DNA of 64,000 bases from an uncultured Oscillospiraceae bacterium (lineage in GTDB: Bacteria > Bacillota > Clostridia > Oscillospirales > Oscillospiraceae): positions 34,465-98,464 of the forward strand of contig CAKTSA010000004.1 of the NCBI GenBank assembly GCA_934597585.1. Reading direction: 5' to 3'. This document shows, one piece after another, positions 52,199-60,104 of this stretch (the first letter of the stretch is position 1; the number at the start of each line of letters is the position of its first letter). A program made the position numbers and the translations under genes. Below the pieces are notes generated by a model. The model had not been told where the DNA came from and searched no databases. It saw nothing but the letters and a program-made list of their open reading frames with translations.

Positions 52199-52750
52199 AT
52201 GTCAGAAGAAATTTTGGTCAAACAGTGTGCCCCCACGTTGGCAGGCATCAAGACAGGCAGCTTGTTCCCCTGTCCCTGCGACGATCGGGTGTCGCTGCTG
52301 GCGGACATCCGCCGCCTCAACCGTCTGCTGGTACCCAAGGGACTGTGCCTGCTGCCTATCCGCTACCGGGACGATCAGGCGCTGCTGTACCTCTACCGTC
52401 CCGCCGAGCTGCGGCGCGACCTGGAGAGTACCCTGGCCCGCGACATCCTGCAGCGGGTCGGCTATGTCTGCGACGGCTGTCAGCGCTGCGTGGCCCGTCT
52501 CATCCGCCGCTTCCGGGAGGAGGGCGAGTTCCCCCACGAGGTGGGCCTGTTCCTCAGCTATCCGGCGGAGGATGTCCAGGGCTTCATCCAGCACGGCTCC
52601 CGGGACTTCAAGTGCGCCGGCCTGTGGAAGGTCTACGGCGATGAAGAAAAGGCCAAGCGCATGTTCGCCCAGTTCCGCAAATGCACGGAGATTTACTGTG
52701 CCCTGTGGCGCTCCGGCTCCGGCATCGATCAGCTGACCGTCGCCAGCTGA
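52199..52750 (+). CDS. DUF3793 family protein
   Basis: 183 residues after AAAGGAGG. The family pattern is visible: CAPTLAGIKTGSLFPC, RLNRLLVPKGLCLLPIRYRDDQALLYLYRP, EFPHEVGLFLSYPAEDVQGFI and CAGLWKVYGDEEKAKRMFAQFRKC. It has ten cysteines and no membrane segment. In Clostridia such genes often neighbour flavodoxin and ferrous-iron transport genes; a flavodoxin follows here after 49 bp. Molecular role unknown. Confidence 0.85.
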   Translation: MSEEILVKQCAPTLAGIKTGSLFPCPCDDRVSLLADIRRLNRLLVPKGLCLLPIRYRDDQALLYLYRPAELRRDLESTLARDILQRVGYVCDGCQRCVARLIRRFREEGEFPHEVGLFLSYPAEDVQGFIQHGSRDFKCAGLWKVYGDEEKAKRMFAQFRKCTEIYCALWRSGSGIDQLTVAS

Positions 52751-52799
52751 AAATAGAAAAGTAAATAATTATTTAGCAATATAAGAAAGGACGAAACAC

Positions 52800-53222
52800 A
52801 TGAAGAAAACTGCTGTAATTTACTGGAGCGGCACCGGCAACACCGAGGCCATGGCCAACGCCGTGGCGGAGGGCATGAAGGAAGCCGGCGCCGAGGTCAC
52901 CGTCATGACCCCTGACCAGGTGGACGCCAATGCCCTGAGCTATTCCGCCATCGCCTTCGGATGCCCCGCCATGGGCAGCGAGGTGCTGGAGGAGGTGGAT
53001 TTCCAGCCCATGTTCGACGGCTGCAAGAACCGCCTGGGCGGCACCAGTGTGGCCCTGTTCGGTTCCTACGGCTGGGGCGACGGCGAATGGATGCGCTCCT
53101 GGGAGAAGGACTGCAGCGACGCCGGCGTGAACCTGGTGTGCGAGAGCGTCACCTGCTGCGAGGCTCCCGACGATGCGGCTCTGGCCGCCTGCCGTGCCCT
53201 GGGCAAGACCCTGGCGCAGTGA
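52800..53222 (+). CDS. Flavodoxin
   Basis: 140 residues after AGAAAGGA. The FMN phosphate loop is YWSGTGNTEAMANAV; the aromatic loops are FGCPAMGSEVLEEVDF and GSYGWGDGEWM. It is a short-chain flavodoxin, a low-potential electron carrier that replaces ferredoxin under iron limitation, fitting the DtxR-type operators upstream. Confidence 0.93.
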   Translation: MKKTAVIYWSGTGNTEAMANAVAEGMKEAGAEVTVMTPDQVDANALSYSAIAFGCPAMGSEVLEEVDFQPMFDGCKNRLGGTSVALFGSYGWGDGEWMRSWEKDCSDAGVNLVCESVTCCEAPDDAALAACRALGKTLAQ

Positions 53223-53253
53223 CCTGAAAAGTTTACTGAACGATTATTTACTG

Positions 53254-53421
53254 TCAATTTTCCCTCACTTATACTTCACACACTTTACTGACTCACTTCA
53301 CTTACTCACACATTTACACACTTACCCAATCATTCTTACGTAACCCTTTTAATTTTTCTTCCCTCAACCCAATCAAAGTAATCCAATCACTTACTCACCT
53401 CTCTTCTCTATCACTCTTAAC
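53254..53421 (+). other. G-depleted 3' region after the flavodoxin gene
   Basis: These 168 nt of the plus strand contain only three G's and are rich in CTCA, ACTTA and CAAT motifs, in a genome of high GC. Such unstructured C-rich, G-poor RNA is the classical composition of a Rho utilisation site. No coding frame is visible. It runs into an intrinsic terminator. Confidence 0.6.
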
Positions 53422-53424
53422 GGG

Positions 53425-53461
53425 AAAAAGGCGGCCTGCCTCGGAAACAGGCCGCCTTTTT
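53425..53461. terminator. Terminator after the flavodoxin 3' region
   Basis: GGCGGCCTG / CAGGCCGCC with a 9-nt loop, A's before and T's after. Confidence 0.9.
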
Positions 53462-53485
53462 CGTTGTCATGGCGGGGGAGACAGA

Positions 53486-54628
53486 TCATCCCGCCTTTGC
53501 CGCCAGCGTCACCCGGGCAAAGGCGTCGGCGAAGATCCGGGCGCTGCACAGCGCCTCATCCAGGGAGTTGCCCGCCGCCCCTACCTCCACCAGCATGGAG
53601 CCCAGGGACTTGTGCTGGTTATAGTTGGAGTTGCGCAGCGTGATGGGCCGCATCACCGTGGGATGGTCCGTCTTGATGGCCTCGGCAATGGCCACGGCCA
53701 TCTTCAGATTTTCCTGCCAGCCGTCGTGATTGCTGCCCATGATGAAGCTCAGCTGGGCGGCGTGGGGGTTCTCCTGGGAGATCAGCTTGTACTGCCGGTG
53801 CTGGGCGTCCTCCACCGCATCCCGGTGGATGTCCAGGATGAACACCAGGGAGGGGTACTTCTCCTGATACGCCTCGATGCCCTCCACCGACCGGCTGTAG
53901 GCCCCCTCGTACAGCGGATCGTCGTACAGCGTCCGGTCATGCAGCACCGAGATGCCGTACTCCGACAGCACCGACGCGATCTCATCCCCCACCCGCACCA
54001 CATTCTTATTGGTGTCGCTGGTGCGGCATGTGCCGGTGGAGACGTAGTCCTGGCCCTCCGGCATGGTGTATGCCTCGCTGCCGTGGGTGTGGATGATCAG
54101 CACCTGGGGCGCCTCGTCCGTCAGCTGGGCGGCAAAGCCCTCCGCCGCCAGCGCGGCGGCGTCCAGCGTTTTGTTGGAGGCGTTCTTGATGCACACCCCC
54201 CGCACCACCGTATACCCCGCCGTGTTGGTGATCTTCACCGTCTGCGACGGCACGCCGTTGTCCAGAAACGCCAGCGCCGTCCGGTCCCCTGCCGCAGGCA
54301 GCGGCGGCAGCGGGGCGGGGGAGGGCGTGTCCTCCTCCGGCGCGGACTGGGGCTCGCCGCCGTCCTCCGGCGCGGCATCCTGCTGGGCGGTGAAGCTGGC
54401 CACCTCCGCCCGGGCCGACAGCAGCAGGGGCGACTGGCCCAGGGCCAGCGCCGTGGCGGGGGAGAGCCCGTCCGGCGGCAGCCAGCTGCCCATGGTCCAC
54501 TGCAGCAGCCATCTGGCGGCGCTCTGCCCCGTTGTATCGCCGCTGCCGTCCGCTGCGGCGGCCACCGTCACCAGCGTCGCCGCCGCCAGCACCAGCGCCG
54601 TGCCCCGGCGCAGCCATCGTTTCACCAT
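53486..54628 (-). CDS. spoIIP: Stage II sporulation protein P-like peptidoglycan hydrolase
   Basis: 380 residues from MVKRWLRRGTALVLAAATL, after GAGGT. One N-terminal membrane helix and a Pro/Glu-rich linker precede the SpoIIP domain with VLIIHTHGSEAYTMPEGQDY, LVFILDIHRDAVED and the late MLVEVGAAGNSLDEALCSA. SpoIIP cleaves stem peptides and, with SpoIID and SpoIIM, drives engulfment of the forespore. Its presence supports a sporulating lineage, although gpr, usually adjacent, is not here. Confidence 0.88.
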   Translation of the reverse strand: MVKRWLRRGTALVLAAATLVTVAAAADGSGDTTGQSAARWLLQWTMGSWLPPDGLSPATALALGQSPLLLSARAEVASFTAQQDAAPEDGGEPQSAPEEDTPSPAPLPPLPAAGDRTALAFLDNGVPSQTVKITNTAGYTVVRGVCIKNASNKTLDAAALAAEGFAAQLTDEAPQVLIIHTHGSEAYTMPEGQDYVSTGTCRTSDTNKNVVRVGDEIASVLSEYGISVLHDRTLYDDPLYEGAYSRSVEGIEAYQEKYPSLVFILDIHRDAVEDAQHRQYKLISQENPHAAQLSFIMGSNHDGWQENLKMAVAIAEAIKTDHPTVMRPITLRNSNYNQHKSLGSMLVEVGAAGNSLDEALCSARIFADAFARVTLAAKAG

Positions 54629-54687
54629 GTGTATCACCTCGGACAAGTATATGCACCCGCCCAAACGGATATGACAGAAATCCCCTC

Positions 54688-54716
54688 TTGTCAAATCCCC
54701 TCCGCTATGCTACAAT
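54688..54716 (+). promoter_or_regulatory. Promoter of the guanine-riboswitch transcript
   Basis: TTGTCA, 17-bp spacer, TACAAT, 16 bp before the aptamer. Confidence 0.7.
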
Positions 54717-54731
54717 ACGTATATAATACGA

Positions 54732-54838
54732 AACTCATATAGCCGCGCCGGAACGGGGTGCGGCGTCTCTACGGCGTCACCGATGACGCCACTATGGGTG
54801 CTTTGCCGCATGGCGCGGCGGGGCGCTCATTTTATTTT
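54732..54838 (+). ncRNA. Purine (guanine-type) riboswitch with ON-type platform
   Basis: P1 is ACTCATA (54733-54739) with TATGGGT (54793-54799). P2 CCGCGCC/GGTGCGG, J2/3 GTCTCTAC and P3 GGCGTC/GACGCC follow, with G's in L2 and CC in L3 for the loop-loop contact. The base before TATGGGT is C (C74), the guanine-specific identity. Downstream, ATGGGTGC (54794-54801) can pair with GCGCTCAT (54823-54830) around GCCGC/GCGGC, followed by TTTATTTT: a terminator that shares the 3' strand of P1. Confidence 0.82.
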
Positions 54839-54860
54839 GTCTGAAAAGAGGGATCGTTCC

Positions 54861-56126
54861 ATGACACAGGTCTTGAAGGGCCACATTGTTCACGCCCCGG
54901 CGCTGGGGCGGGTGGACATCACGGAAAACGGCTTTCTGGTGCTGACCGACGGCGTCATCGCCGGGGTCTACCACACCCTGCCGGACTGCTACGCCCACGC
55001 GCCGCTGCGGGATTTCGGCGACAAGCTGATCATGCAGTCCTTCGCCGACATGCATCTGCACGCCCCCCAGTACCCCATGCTGGGCATGGGCATGGACCTG
55101 CCGCTGCTGGACTGGCTGAATACCTACACCTTCCCCACCGAGTCCCGCTTTGCCGATCTGGACTACGCCCGCCGCACCTATCAGCGGCTGGCCAGCGACC
55201 TGATCACCAACGGCACCACACGGGTGGCCATGTTCTCCTCCCTGCACACCGAGGCCACGTGGGTGCTGATGGAGGAGCTGGAGAACGCCGGTGTCACCGG
55301 CTATGTGGGCAAGGTGAACATGGACCGCAACGGCCTGCCCGGCGTGCTGCAGGAGAGCACCGAGGGCTCCGTCCGGGAGACCCTCCGCTGGCTGGAGGGC
55401 TGCCATTTCGAACACGTGAAGCCCATCATCACCCCCCGCTTCACCCCCAGCTGCACCGATGACCTGATGGCGGAGCTGGGCCGCATCGCCAGTGAAAAGG
55501 GCCTCTACGTCCAGTCCCACCTGTCCGAGAGCCTGGGCGAGATCCAGTGGGTGCGGGAGCTGCACCCGGAGTGCAAGCGCTACTGGGAGACCTACGACAA
55601 GTACGGCCTGTGGAAGGACCACACCCTCATGGCCCACTGCGTCCATTCCGACGCGGCGGAGCGCCAGGCCATCAAAAACGCCAACGTGGTGGTGGTCCAC
55701 TGCGGCGACTCCAACGTCAACATCTGCTCCGGCGTGTGCCCGGTGCGGCGGATGCTGGACGAGGGCGTCTGGGTCACCCTGGGCAGCGACATCGCCGGCG
55801 GCGCCCAGCTGCCTATGTACAAGGTCATCGCCACCTCCATCCGCACCTCCAAGGTCCGCCGCATCAGCGACGACTGGCACACCGATTTCCTGACGGTGGG
55901 GGAGGGCTATTACCTGGGCACCACCTCCGGCCACAAGTACTTCGACGCCGGCGAGGGCTTCGCCGTGGGCGATAAGCTCCACGCCATCGTGGTGGACGAC
56001 AGCGACTTCCCGGAGGCCAGCCACCTGCTCACTGTGGAGGAGCGCTTCGAGCGCATCATCTACATGACCCACCGCCACAACATCGTCTCCGTCTGGTCCG
56101 ACGGGCGGGAAGTGGTGAAGCGATAA
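54861..56126 (+). CDS. guaD: Guanine deaminase
   Basis: 421 residues from MTQVLKGHIVHAPALG; earlier in-frame starts lie inside the riboswitch. The amidohydrolase zinc site is complete: FADMHLHAPQYPMLGMGMD, VQSHLSES, MAHCVHSD and LGSDIAGG. The guanine-deaminase type is supported by HLHAPQ and the SLHTEATWVL and RFTPSCTDDLM segments. It converts guanine to xanthine. It is a single-gene unit with a riboswitch and its own terminator. Confidence 0.92.
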   Translation: MTQVLKGHIVHAPALGRVDITENGFLVLTDGVIAGVYHTLPDCYAHAPLRDFGDKLIMQSFADMHLHAPQYPMLGMGMDLPLLDWLNTYTFPTESRFADLDYARRTYQRLASDLITNGTTRVAMFSSLHTEATWVLMEELENAGVTGYVGKVNMDRNGLPGVLQESTEGSVRETLRWLEGCHFEHVKPIITPRFTPSCTDDLMAELGRIASEKGLYVQSHLSESLGEIQWVRELHPECKRYWETYDKYGLWKDHTLMAHCVHSDAAERQAIKNANVVVVHCGDSNVNICSGVCPVRRMLDEGVWVTLGSDIAGGAQLPMYKVIATSIRTSKVRRISDDWHTDFLTVGEGYYLGTTSGHKYFDAGEGFAVGDKLHAIVVDDSDFPEASHLLTVEERFERIIYMTHRHNIVSVWSDGREVVKR

Positions 56127-56136
56127 AGAATTCCAC

Positions 56137-56163
56137 AAGGGCGGGGGTTTCCCGCCCTTTTTC
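56137..56163 (+). terminator. Terminator after guaD
   Basis: AAGGGCGGG / CCCGCCCTT with loop GGTTT and five T's. Confidence 0.9.
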
Positions 56164-56268
56164 TGCAAAAATGGATAAAAATGGTAATAATAGATAAACC
56201 CGGCGCGGATCAGCGCCAAAAAGTTGCACATTTTTTGCCAAAAAGGGATATAAAATTTGGGACAAGTA

Positions 56269-56297
56269 TTGACTTTTCAGTGAAGTGTCGGTATACT
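56269..56297 (+). promoter_or_regulatory. Promoter of the large surface protein
   Basis: TTGACT, 17-bp spacer, TATACT. Confidence 0.8.
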
Positions 56298-56445
56298 GAG
56301 CTTATATATGGGATAGTGTCCTTACCCCTGAACCCCATGGGGTTCGCGTTTTTCACGAGTGAAAAACAGATGATCTTCCACGGTGTTCATCAGGAGTGGG
56401 AAACGGCCCGTATACGCAAAAATTTGAAAGAAAGAGGTAATCGAC
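56298..56445 (+). ncRNA. Structured leader of the large surface-protein gene
   Basis: A leader of about 140 nt. Two hairpins occur early: GAACCCC/GGGGTTC (56329-56346) and GTTTTTCAC/GTGAAAAAC (about 56349-56368). After them GATGA/TCATC encloses TTCCAC, which can pair with the downstream GTGGGA, a possible H-type pseudoknot. The first hairpin pair resembles those in the two SipW-type leaders. Confidence 0.4.
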
Positions 56446-58965
56446 ATGAAAAAAGTATTGGCGATCCTGCTGGCGCTGACCATGGCCCTGAGCCTGTGCA
56501 GCACCGCATGGGCCACCGAAGGCGCGGTCGAGACCGAAGGCGAAGCCAACGCTCCTGTGGCGCAGGAGACCGGCACTGTCGCAGCCGAAGGTGAAGTCTC
56601 CGGCCCCGTGGTGCAGGAGGGTACTACTACGCCCACCTACGTTGCCCAGATTGGCGAAATTAAGTATGAAACCTTGGCCGCCGCCGTGGCTGCTGCAGGC
56701 AAGGGCGCTGTCATTACCCTGCTGGGCAATTGCCAGGGTGAAGGCATCTCTGTTGCAGGCGATAAGGATATTACCATTGATTTTGCTGGCTACACTTATA
56801 CGCTTACCAAGGGCGCGGGTTCCAAGGGCACACGCACCAATGGCTTCCAGCTGTTGATGGGCAGCAAGGTTGTCATGAAGAATGGCAAAGTGGACATTAT
56901 CGCGGACAATAAGACCGTCGAAGTGGCTGATCCTGAAGTTAGCGGACGTCTGCTCAACGTAATGCGCTTTGTGCAGAGTTATGCGGATGTTATGCTGACG
57001 AATATGGTGTTCGACGCGGCCAATCTGTACAACATGCAGGATTATGCTCTTAGCTTTAATAAGGGCAATGTGCTGATCAATGGCAACACCACGGTCCTGA
57101 ACTATCCGGATACTAAGATTTTGTTTGACTCCTGCGATGGCAGCTGGGCTTCCAGCGGTGTTTACAGCACAGACCCGGTTACCGCTATTACGATTGACAC
57201 CACGGCCACCCTTCCCGGCAAAGTGGCAATGGGCGGCGGACATCTGAATGTCAATAAGGGTACGGTCAACGTGGTCCTGGATTCCAACAGCCCGGATTTG
57301 ATTGTCGGAAAGGACGCCAACGTTACCCTGGACCTGGCTGGCAAGGCGCTGACAGGCCCGACTTCTGACACCATTACCAACAACGGTACGCTGACCATCA
57401 AGGACAGCAGTACTGCAAAGACCGGCAAGATCAACAGCGCTGAGGGCAAGGCTCCCCTGAATAACAGTGCGAACGTGACCGTGGAGGCTTCTGCGGCCAA
57501 TGCGCTTGCTGTGAATAATGTTGCTGGTAGTAACGCAGCGGCAAAGCTGGGCGACAAGACCTATATTGGTGAAGGTGCCATCCAGAATGCTGCTAAGAGC
57601 GCTCAGGACAAGGATACTCTGGAGATCATCCAGGGCAACGTGTCCCTGACTGGCGTTGCCTCCGGCGTTATCGTGTCTGTTGCCTCTGGCGCCTCTGCCA
57701 CTGTCAATAATACGGTCGTTTCTGCTGGCACGAACTACACCGTTCCTGCTTCCGGCGAGGCTTCCAAGAACGCTGCCAAGATCGGCACCACCGAATATCA
57801 GACCCTGGCCGAGGCCGTGGCTGCTGCCAATGATGGTGATACCATTACCCTGCTGAACAACGTGACGCTGACCGAGACCCTGTCCATCCCCGCTGACAAG
57901 AAGATCACGCTGGACCTGAACTCCTATAAGATCAGTGCAGCTCTGAAGGGCCCCCACATGATCTGCAACGCCGGTGACCTGACCATCACCGACAGCAGCG
58001 CCGCCAAGACTGGTGAGATCGCCAAGACCGGCGCGAGCACCGATTACGGCTATGTGATCGAGAACCACGGCACCATGGTGCTGAAGTGCTGCAAGATCTC
58101 CAGCACCAGCGCCATGAGCAGCGCTATTGAAAACGGCTGGTTTACGCCCAGCCAGAATGTCAGCAAGAAGAACTGTGTGATGACCATTGTGGACGCCGAG
58201 GTGCTCAGCGTGAACGCTGCTGGCGGCCTGTATACTATCAAGAACGATGACTATGGTGTAATGGTCATTAATGGCGGCACCTTCACCAATGGTACTGCGG
58301 GTGCCGGCGCTGTGCTGAACTGGAATGACCTGACCATCAACGGCGGCAACTTTAACGGAATCTCCGCAGTCCGCACCCTGAAGTCCGGCGATGTTGCTTA
58401 TGAGATTGGCAAGACCGTCATCAAGAACGGTGTTTTCAATGGTAAAATTGATACACTGGATAAATACAACCAGGGTATCACCGTTGAAGTTACTGGCGGC
58501 GTCTTTACCGACGATGTGACCTCTCGGGTTCCTGTCACGAATCCTGTTACCCCCATCGCCAAGATTAAAATCGGCAATAAGACCACCTTCGTCGTTGGCG
58601 CTGAGAACATCCAGAATGTCGCTAAGACTGCCAAGTCCGGCGATGTCATCGAGATCACCCAGGGCAACGTCACCCTCACCGGTATCGCTGGCGGCGTGAC
58701 TGTCAAGACGCCCGGCACTGCCGCTGCCACTGTCAACGGCACTGCTGTCACTGCAAAGGCCTATCCCAACGGCTACACCGTGCCCACCTATACGGGCGGC
58801 GGCACCGGCGGTGGCTTCCCCAGCAGCGGCACCAAGAAGGATGATACCAAGAAGGACATCAAGTCCGCTACCACCTTCGATGCCGGCATCGCCCTCTACG
58901 TGGGCATGAGCATCCTGTCCCTGACCGGCACCGCTGCCGTCATCGGCAAGAAGAAGGAGTTCTAA
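56446..58965 (+). CDS. Large secreted, membrane-anchored beta-helix surface protein
   Basis: 839 residues. Signal peptide MKKVLAILLALTMALSLCST to about AWA. The body is strand-rich, with two homologous modules: YETLAAAVAAAGKGAVITLL (about 74-93) and YQTLAEAVAAANDGDTITLL (about 454-473), and two others (GNVSLTGVASGVIV; GNVTLTGIAGGVTV) each ending in a NYTVP/GYTVP segment. NGGTFTNG-like repeats suggest a beta-helix. The end has a Gly/Lys linker, a membrane helix (AGIALYVGMSILSLTGTAAV) and KKKEF. The anchor is sortase-like but lacks a plain LPxTG. Codons are less GC-rich than in housekeeping genes. Confidence 0.78.
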   Translation: MKKVLAILLALTMALSLCSTAWATEGAVETEGEANAPVAQETGTVAAEGEVSGPVVQEGTTTPTYVAQIGEIKYETLAAAVAAAGKGAVITLLGNCQGEGISVAGDKDITIDFAGYTYTLTKGAGSKGTRTNGFQLLMGSKVVMKNGKVDIIADNKTVEVADPEVSGRLLNVMRFVQSYADVMLTNMVFDAANLYNMQDYALSFNKGNVLINGNTTVLNYPDTKILFDSCDGSWASSGVYSTDPVTAITIDTTATLPGKVAMGGGHLNVNKGTVNVVLDSNSPDLIVGKDANVTLDLAGKALTGPTSDTITNNGTLTIKDSSTAKTGKINSAEGKAPLNNSANVTVEASAANALAVNNVAGSNAAAKLGDKTYIGEGAIQNAAKSAQDKDTLEIIQGNVSLTGVASGVIVSVASGASATVNNTVVSAGTNYTVPASGEASKNAAKIGTTEYQTLAEAVAAANDGDTITLLNNVTLTETLSIPADKKITLDLNSYKISAALKGPHMICNAGDLTITDSSAAKTGEIAKTGASTDYGYVIENHGTMVLKCCKISSTSAMSSAIENGWFTPSQNVSKKNCVMTIVDAEVLSVNAAGGLYTIKNDDYGVMVINGGTFTNGTAGAGAVLNWNDLTINGGNFNGISAVRTLKSGDVAYEIGKTVIKNGVFNGKIDTLDKYNQGITVEVTGGVFTDDVTSRVPVTNPVTPIAKIKIGNKTTFVVGAENIQNVAKTAKSGDVIEITQGNVTLTGIAGGVTVKTPGTAAATVNGTAVTAKAYPNGYTVPTYTGGGTGGGFPSSGTKKDDTKKDIKSATTFDAGIALYVGMSILSLTGTAAVIGKKKEF

Positions 58966-58982
58966 GCTCCGCTCCCAACATG

Positions 58983-59015
58983 AAAAAAGAGACGCCCCCG
59001 GGCGTCTCTTTTTTT
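58983..59015 (+). terminator. Terminator of the large surface-protein gene
   Basis: GAGACGCC / GGCGTCTC with loop CCCG, A's before and seven T's after. Confidence 0.9.
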
Positions 59016-59026
59016 CGCGTCCGCAG

Positions 59027-59054
59027 AAAAAACAGAGACGGCTTTCGCCGTCTC
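59027..59054 (-). terminator. Terminator of the CooT/His-rich unit
   Basis: On the minus strand GAGACGGC / GCCGTCTC with a 4-nt loop, followed by TGTTTTTT. Confidence 0.8.
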
Positions 59055-59063
59055 CGTCATTTT

Positions 59064-59252
59064 TCAGTTCTGCCGCACGAAGATCATGTTTTCCATCAGG
59101 TCGATCTTCTCGATGGTGCCCACCACGGCGGTGGGGACGCCCAGAATGTCGCTGAATACCAGCTTGTCCCCCTCAATGGTCATGGAGGCCACATTCTTGC
59201 AGACCTCCTGCTTCTCGTTCCCCTTCAGGGTGTATACAGTGGAAAGACACAT
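59064..59252 (-). CDS. CooT-family nickel-binding protein
   Basis: 62 residues beginning MCLSTVYTLKG. The second-position cysteine, the small all-beta sequence (VASMTIEGDKLVFSDILGVPTAVVGTIEKIDLMENMIFV) and the length fit the CooT family, whose founding member binds one Ni(II) per dimer through Cys2. It lies 4 bp after the His-rich gene, in one transcript with it. Confidence 0.85.
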   Translation of the reverse strand: MCLSTVYTLKGNEKQEVCKNVASMTIEGDKLVFSDILGVPTAVVGTIEKIDLMENMIFVRQN

Positions 59253-59256
59253 GGTT

Positions 59257-59544
59257 TTACTCCCCCTTCAGCAGCTTCAGCGCCTCGTCCAGCTTTTCGT
59301 TGCCCAGGTTGAAGTCCAGAATGGCGTCGTGGATCAGCTGGGCCGCCTCGTCGTCCATGCTGTGGGCCAGGTCGTGGAGCTCCTCGGCGTGGTGGCGGTT
59401 GTGCTGCACCATATAGGCCAGCAGCGCCAGCGCCTCCTCCGGCGAGTGGTGCTGGTGGCTGTGCTCGTGGCCGTGATCGTGGGTGTGGGAATGGGTATGG
59501 GTGACGCCGTCGGCGTGGGTGTGTTCGTGGTTATGGTTGCACAT
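59257..59544 (-). CDS. His-rich putative metal-storage protein
   Basis: 95 residues from MCNHNHEHTHADGVTH. The first 33 residues hold about 15 histidines in HxH runs (HTHSHTHDHGHEHSHQHH); the rest is a helical domain (PEEALALLAYMVQHNRHHAEELHDLAHSMDDEAAQLI). This resembles nickel-storage or chaperone tails. It starts the minus-strand unit and is divergent from an RcnR/CsoR-like gene that has its own His tail. Confidence 0.8.
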   Translation of the reverse strand: MCNHNHEHTHADGVTHTHSHTHDHGHEHSHQHHSPEEALALLAYMVQHNRHHAEELHDLAHSMDDEAAQLIHDAILDFNLGNEKLDEALKLLKGE

Positions 59545-59572
59545 GGATAAGCCCTCGCTTTCATTTTTTCCT

Positions 59573-59601
59573 ATTCTACCACGTTCCGCCCTGCAAGTCA
59601 A
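59573..59601 (-). promoter_or_regulatory. Promoter of the His-rich/CooT unit
   Basis: On the minus strand TTGACT, 17-bp spacer, TAGAAT, about 30 bp before the start. Confidence 0.75.
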
Positions 59602-59615
59602 ACCGGAAACCACAA

Positions 59616-59632
59616 ATCCCCCCACCCCCCTT
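59616..59632. promoter_or_regulatory. C-tract candidate operator for the RcnR/CsoR-like repressor
   Basis: CCCCCCACCCCCC (59618-59630) directly abuts the -35 box of the repressor gene and lies 16 bp upstream of the -35 of the divergent unit. RcnR/CsoR-family proteins recognise G/C-tracts at promoters. Confidence 0.5.
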
Positions 59633-59659
59633 GCAAAATCCGGCCCGCTGCGGTATCAT
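59631..59659 (+). promoter_or_regulatory. Promoter of the RcnR/CsoR-like gene
   Basis: TTGCAA, 17-bp spacer, TATCAT, about 40 bp before the start. Confidence 0.7.
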
Positions 59660-59698
59660 AAACAGCAGAAAAAGCGATCCGAAAAGGAGCAATGCGCC

Positions 59699-60031
59699 AT
59701 GTCCAACGAACCCCACACCCACGCCGACGGCACCACCCACACCCACGCCGACGGCCACGGCCATACCCATTCCCACGCCCATACCAAGGCGGTGCTGAAC
59801 CGCCTCAGCCGCGCCCAGGGCCACCTGGACGCCGTCCGCCGCATGGTGGAGCGGGGCGAGGACTGCTCCCAGGTGCTGGTGCAGCTGTCCGCCGTCATCT
59901 CCGCCCTGAACTCCACCGGCCGCGTGATCCTGAAGGATCACATCGCCCACTGCATCGTGGACGCCGTGGAGGACGGCGACACCGCCGCCATCGACAGTCT
60001 CAACGACGCCATCGACCGCCTCATGCGCTGA
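59699..60031 (+). CDS. RcnR/CsoR-family metal-sensing repressor with His-rich N-terminus
   Basis: 110 residues from MSNEPHTHADGTTHTHADGH, after AAAAGGAG. The first 29 residues carry about 9 histidines. Then the all-helical core follows with NRLSRAQGHLDAVRRMVERGEDCSQVLVQLSAVISALN and ILKDHIAHC. The Cys, the two His and the last Cys make the sensor site; the extra His suits Ni(II)/Co(II). As no efflux pump is near, its targets are probably the divergent His-rich and CooT genes and itself. Confidence 0.88.
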   Translation: MSNEPHTHADGTTHTHADGHGHTHSHAHTKAVLNRLSRAQGHLDAVRRMVERGEDCSQVLVQLSAVISALNSTGRVILKDHIAHCIVDAVEDGDTAAIDSLNDAIDRLMR

Positions 60032-60104
60032 CGGCCGCCCTTGACAGCGGCGGCTTGACAGCGGTGGTATCATATAGGTAAAGAAACCGAAAAGAGGCGA
60101 TACG

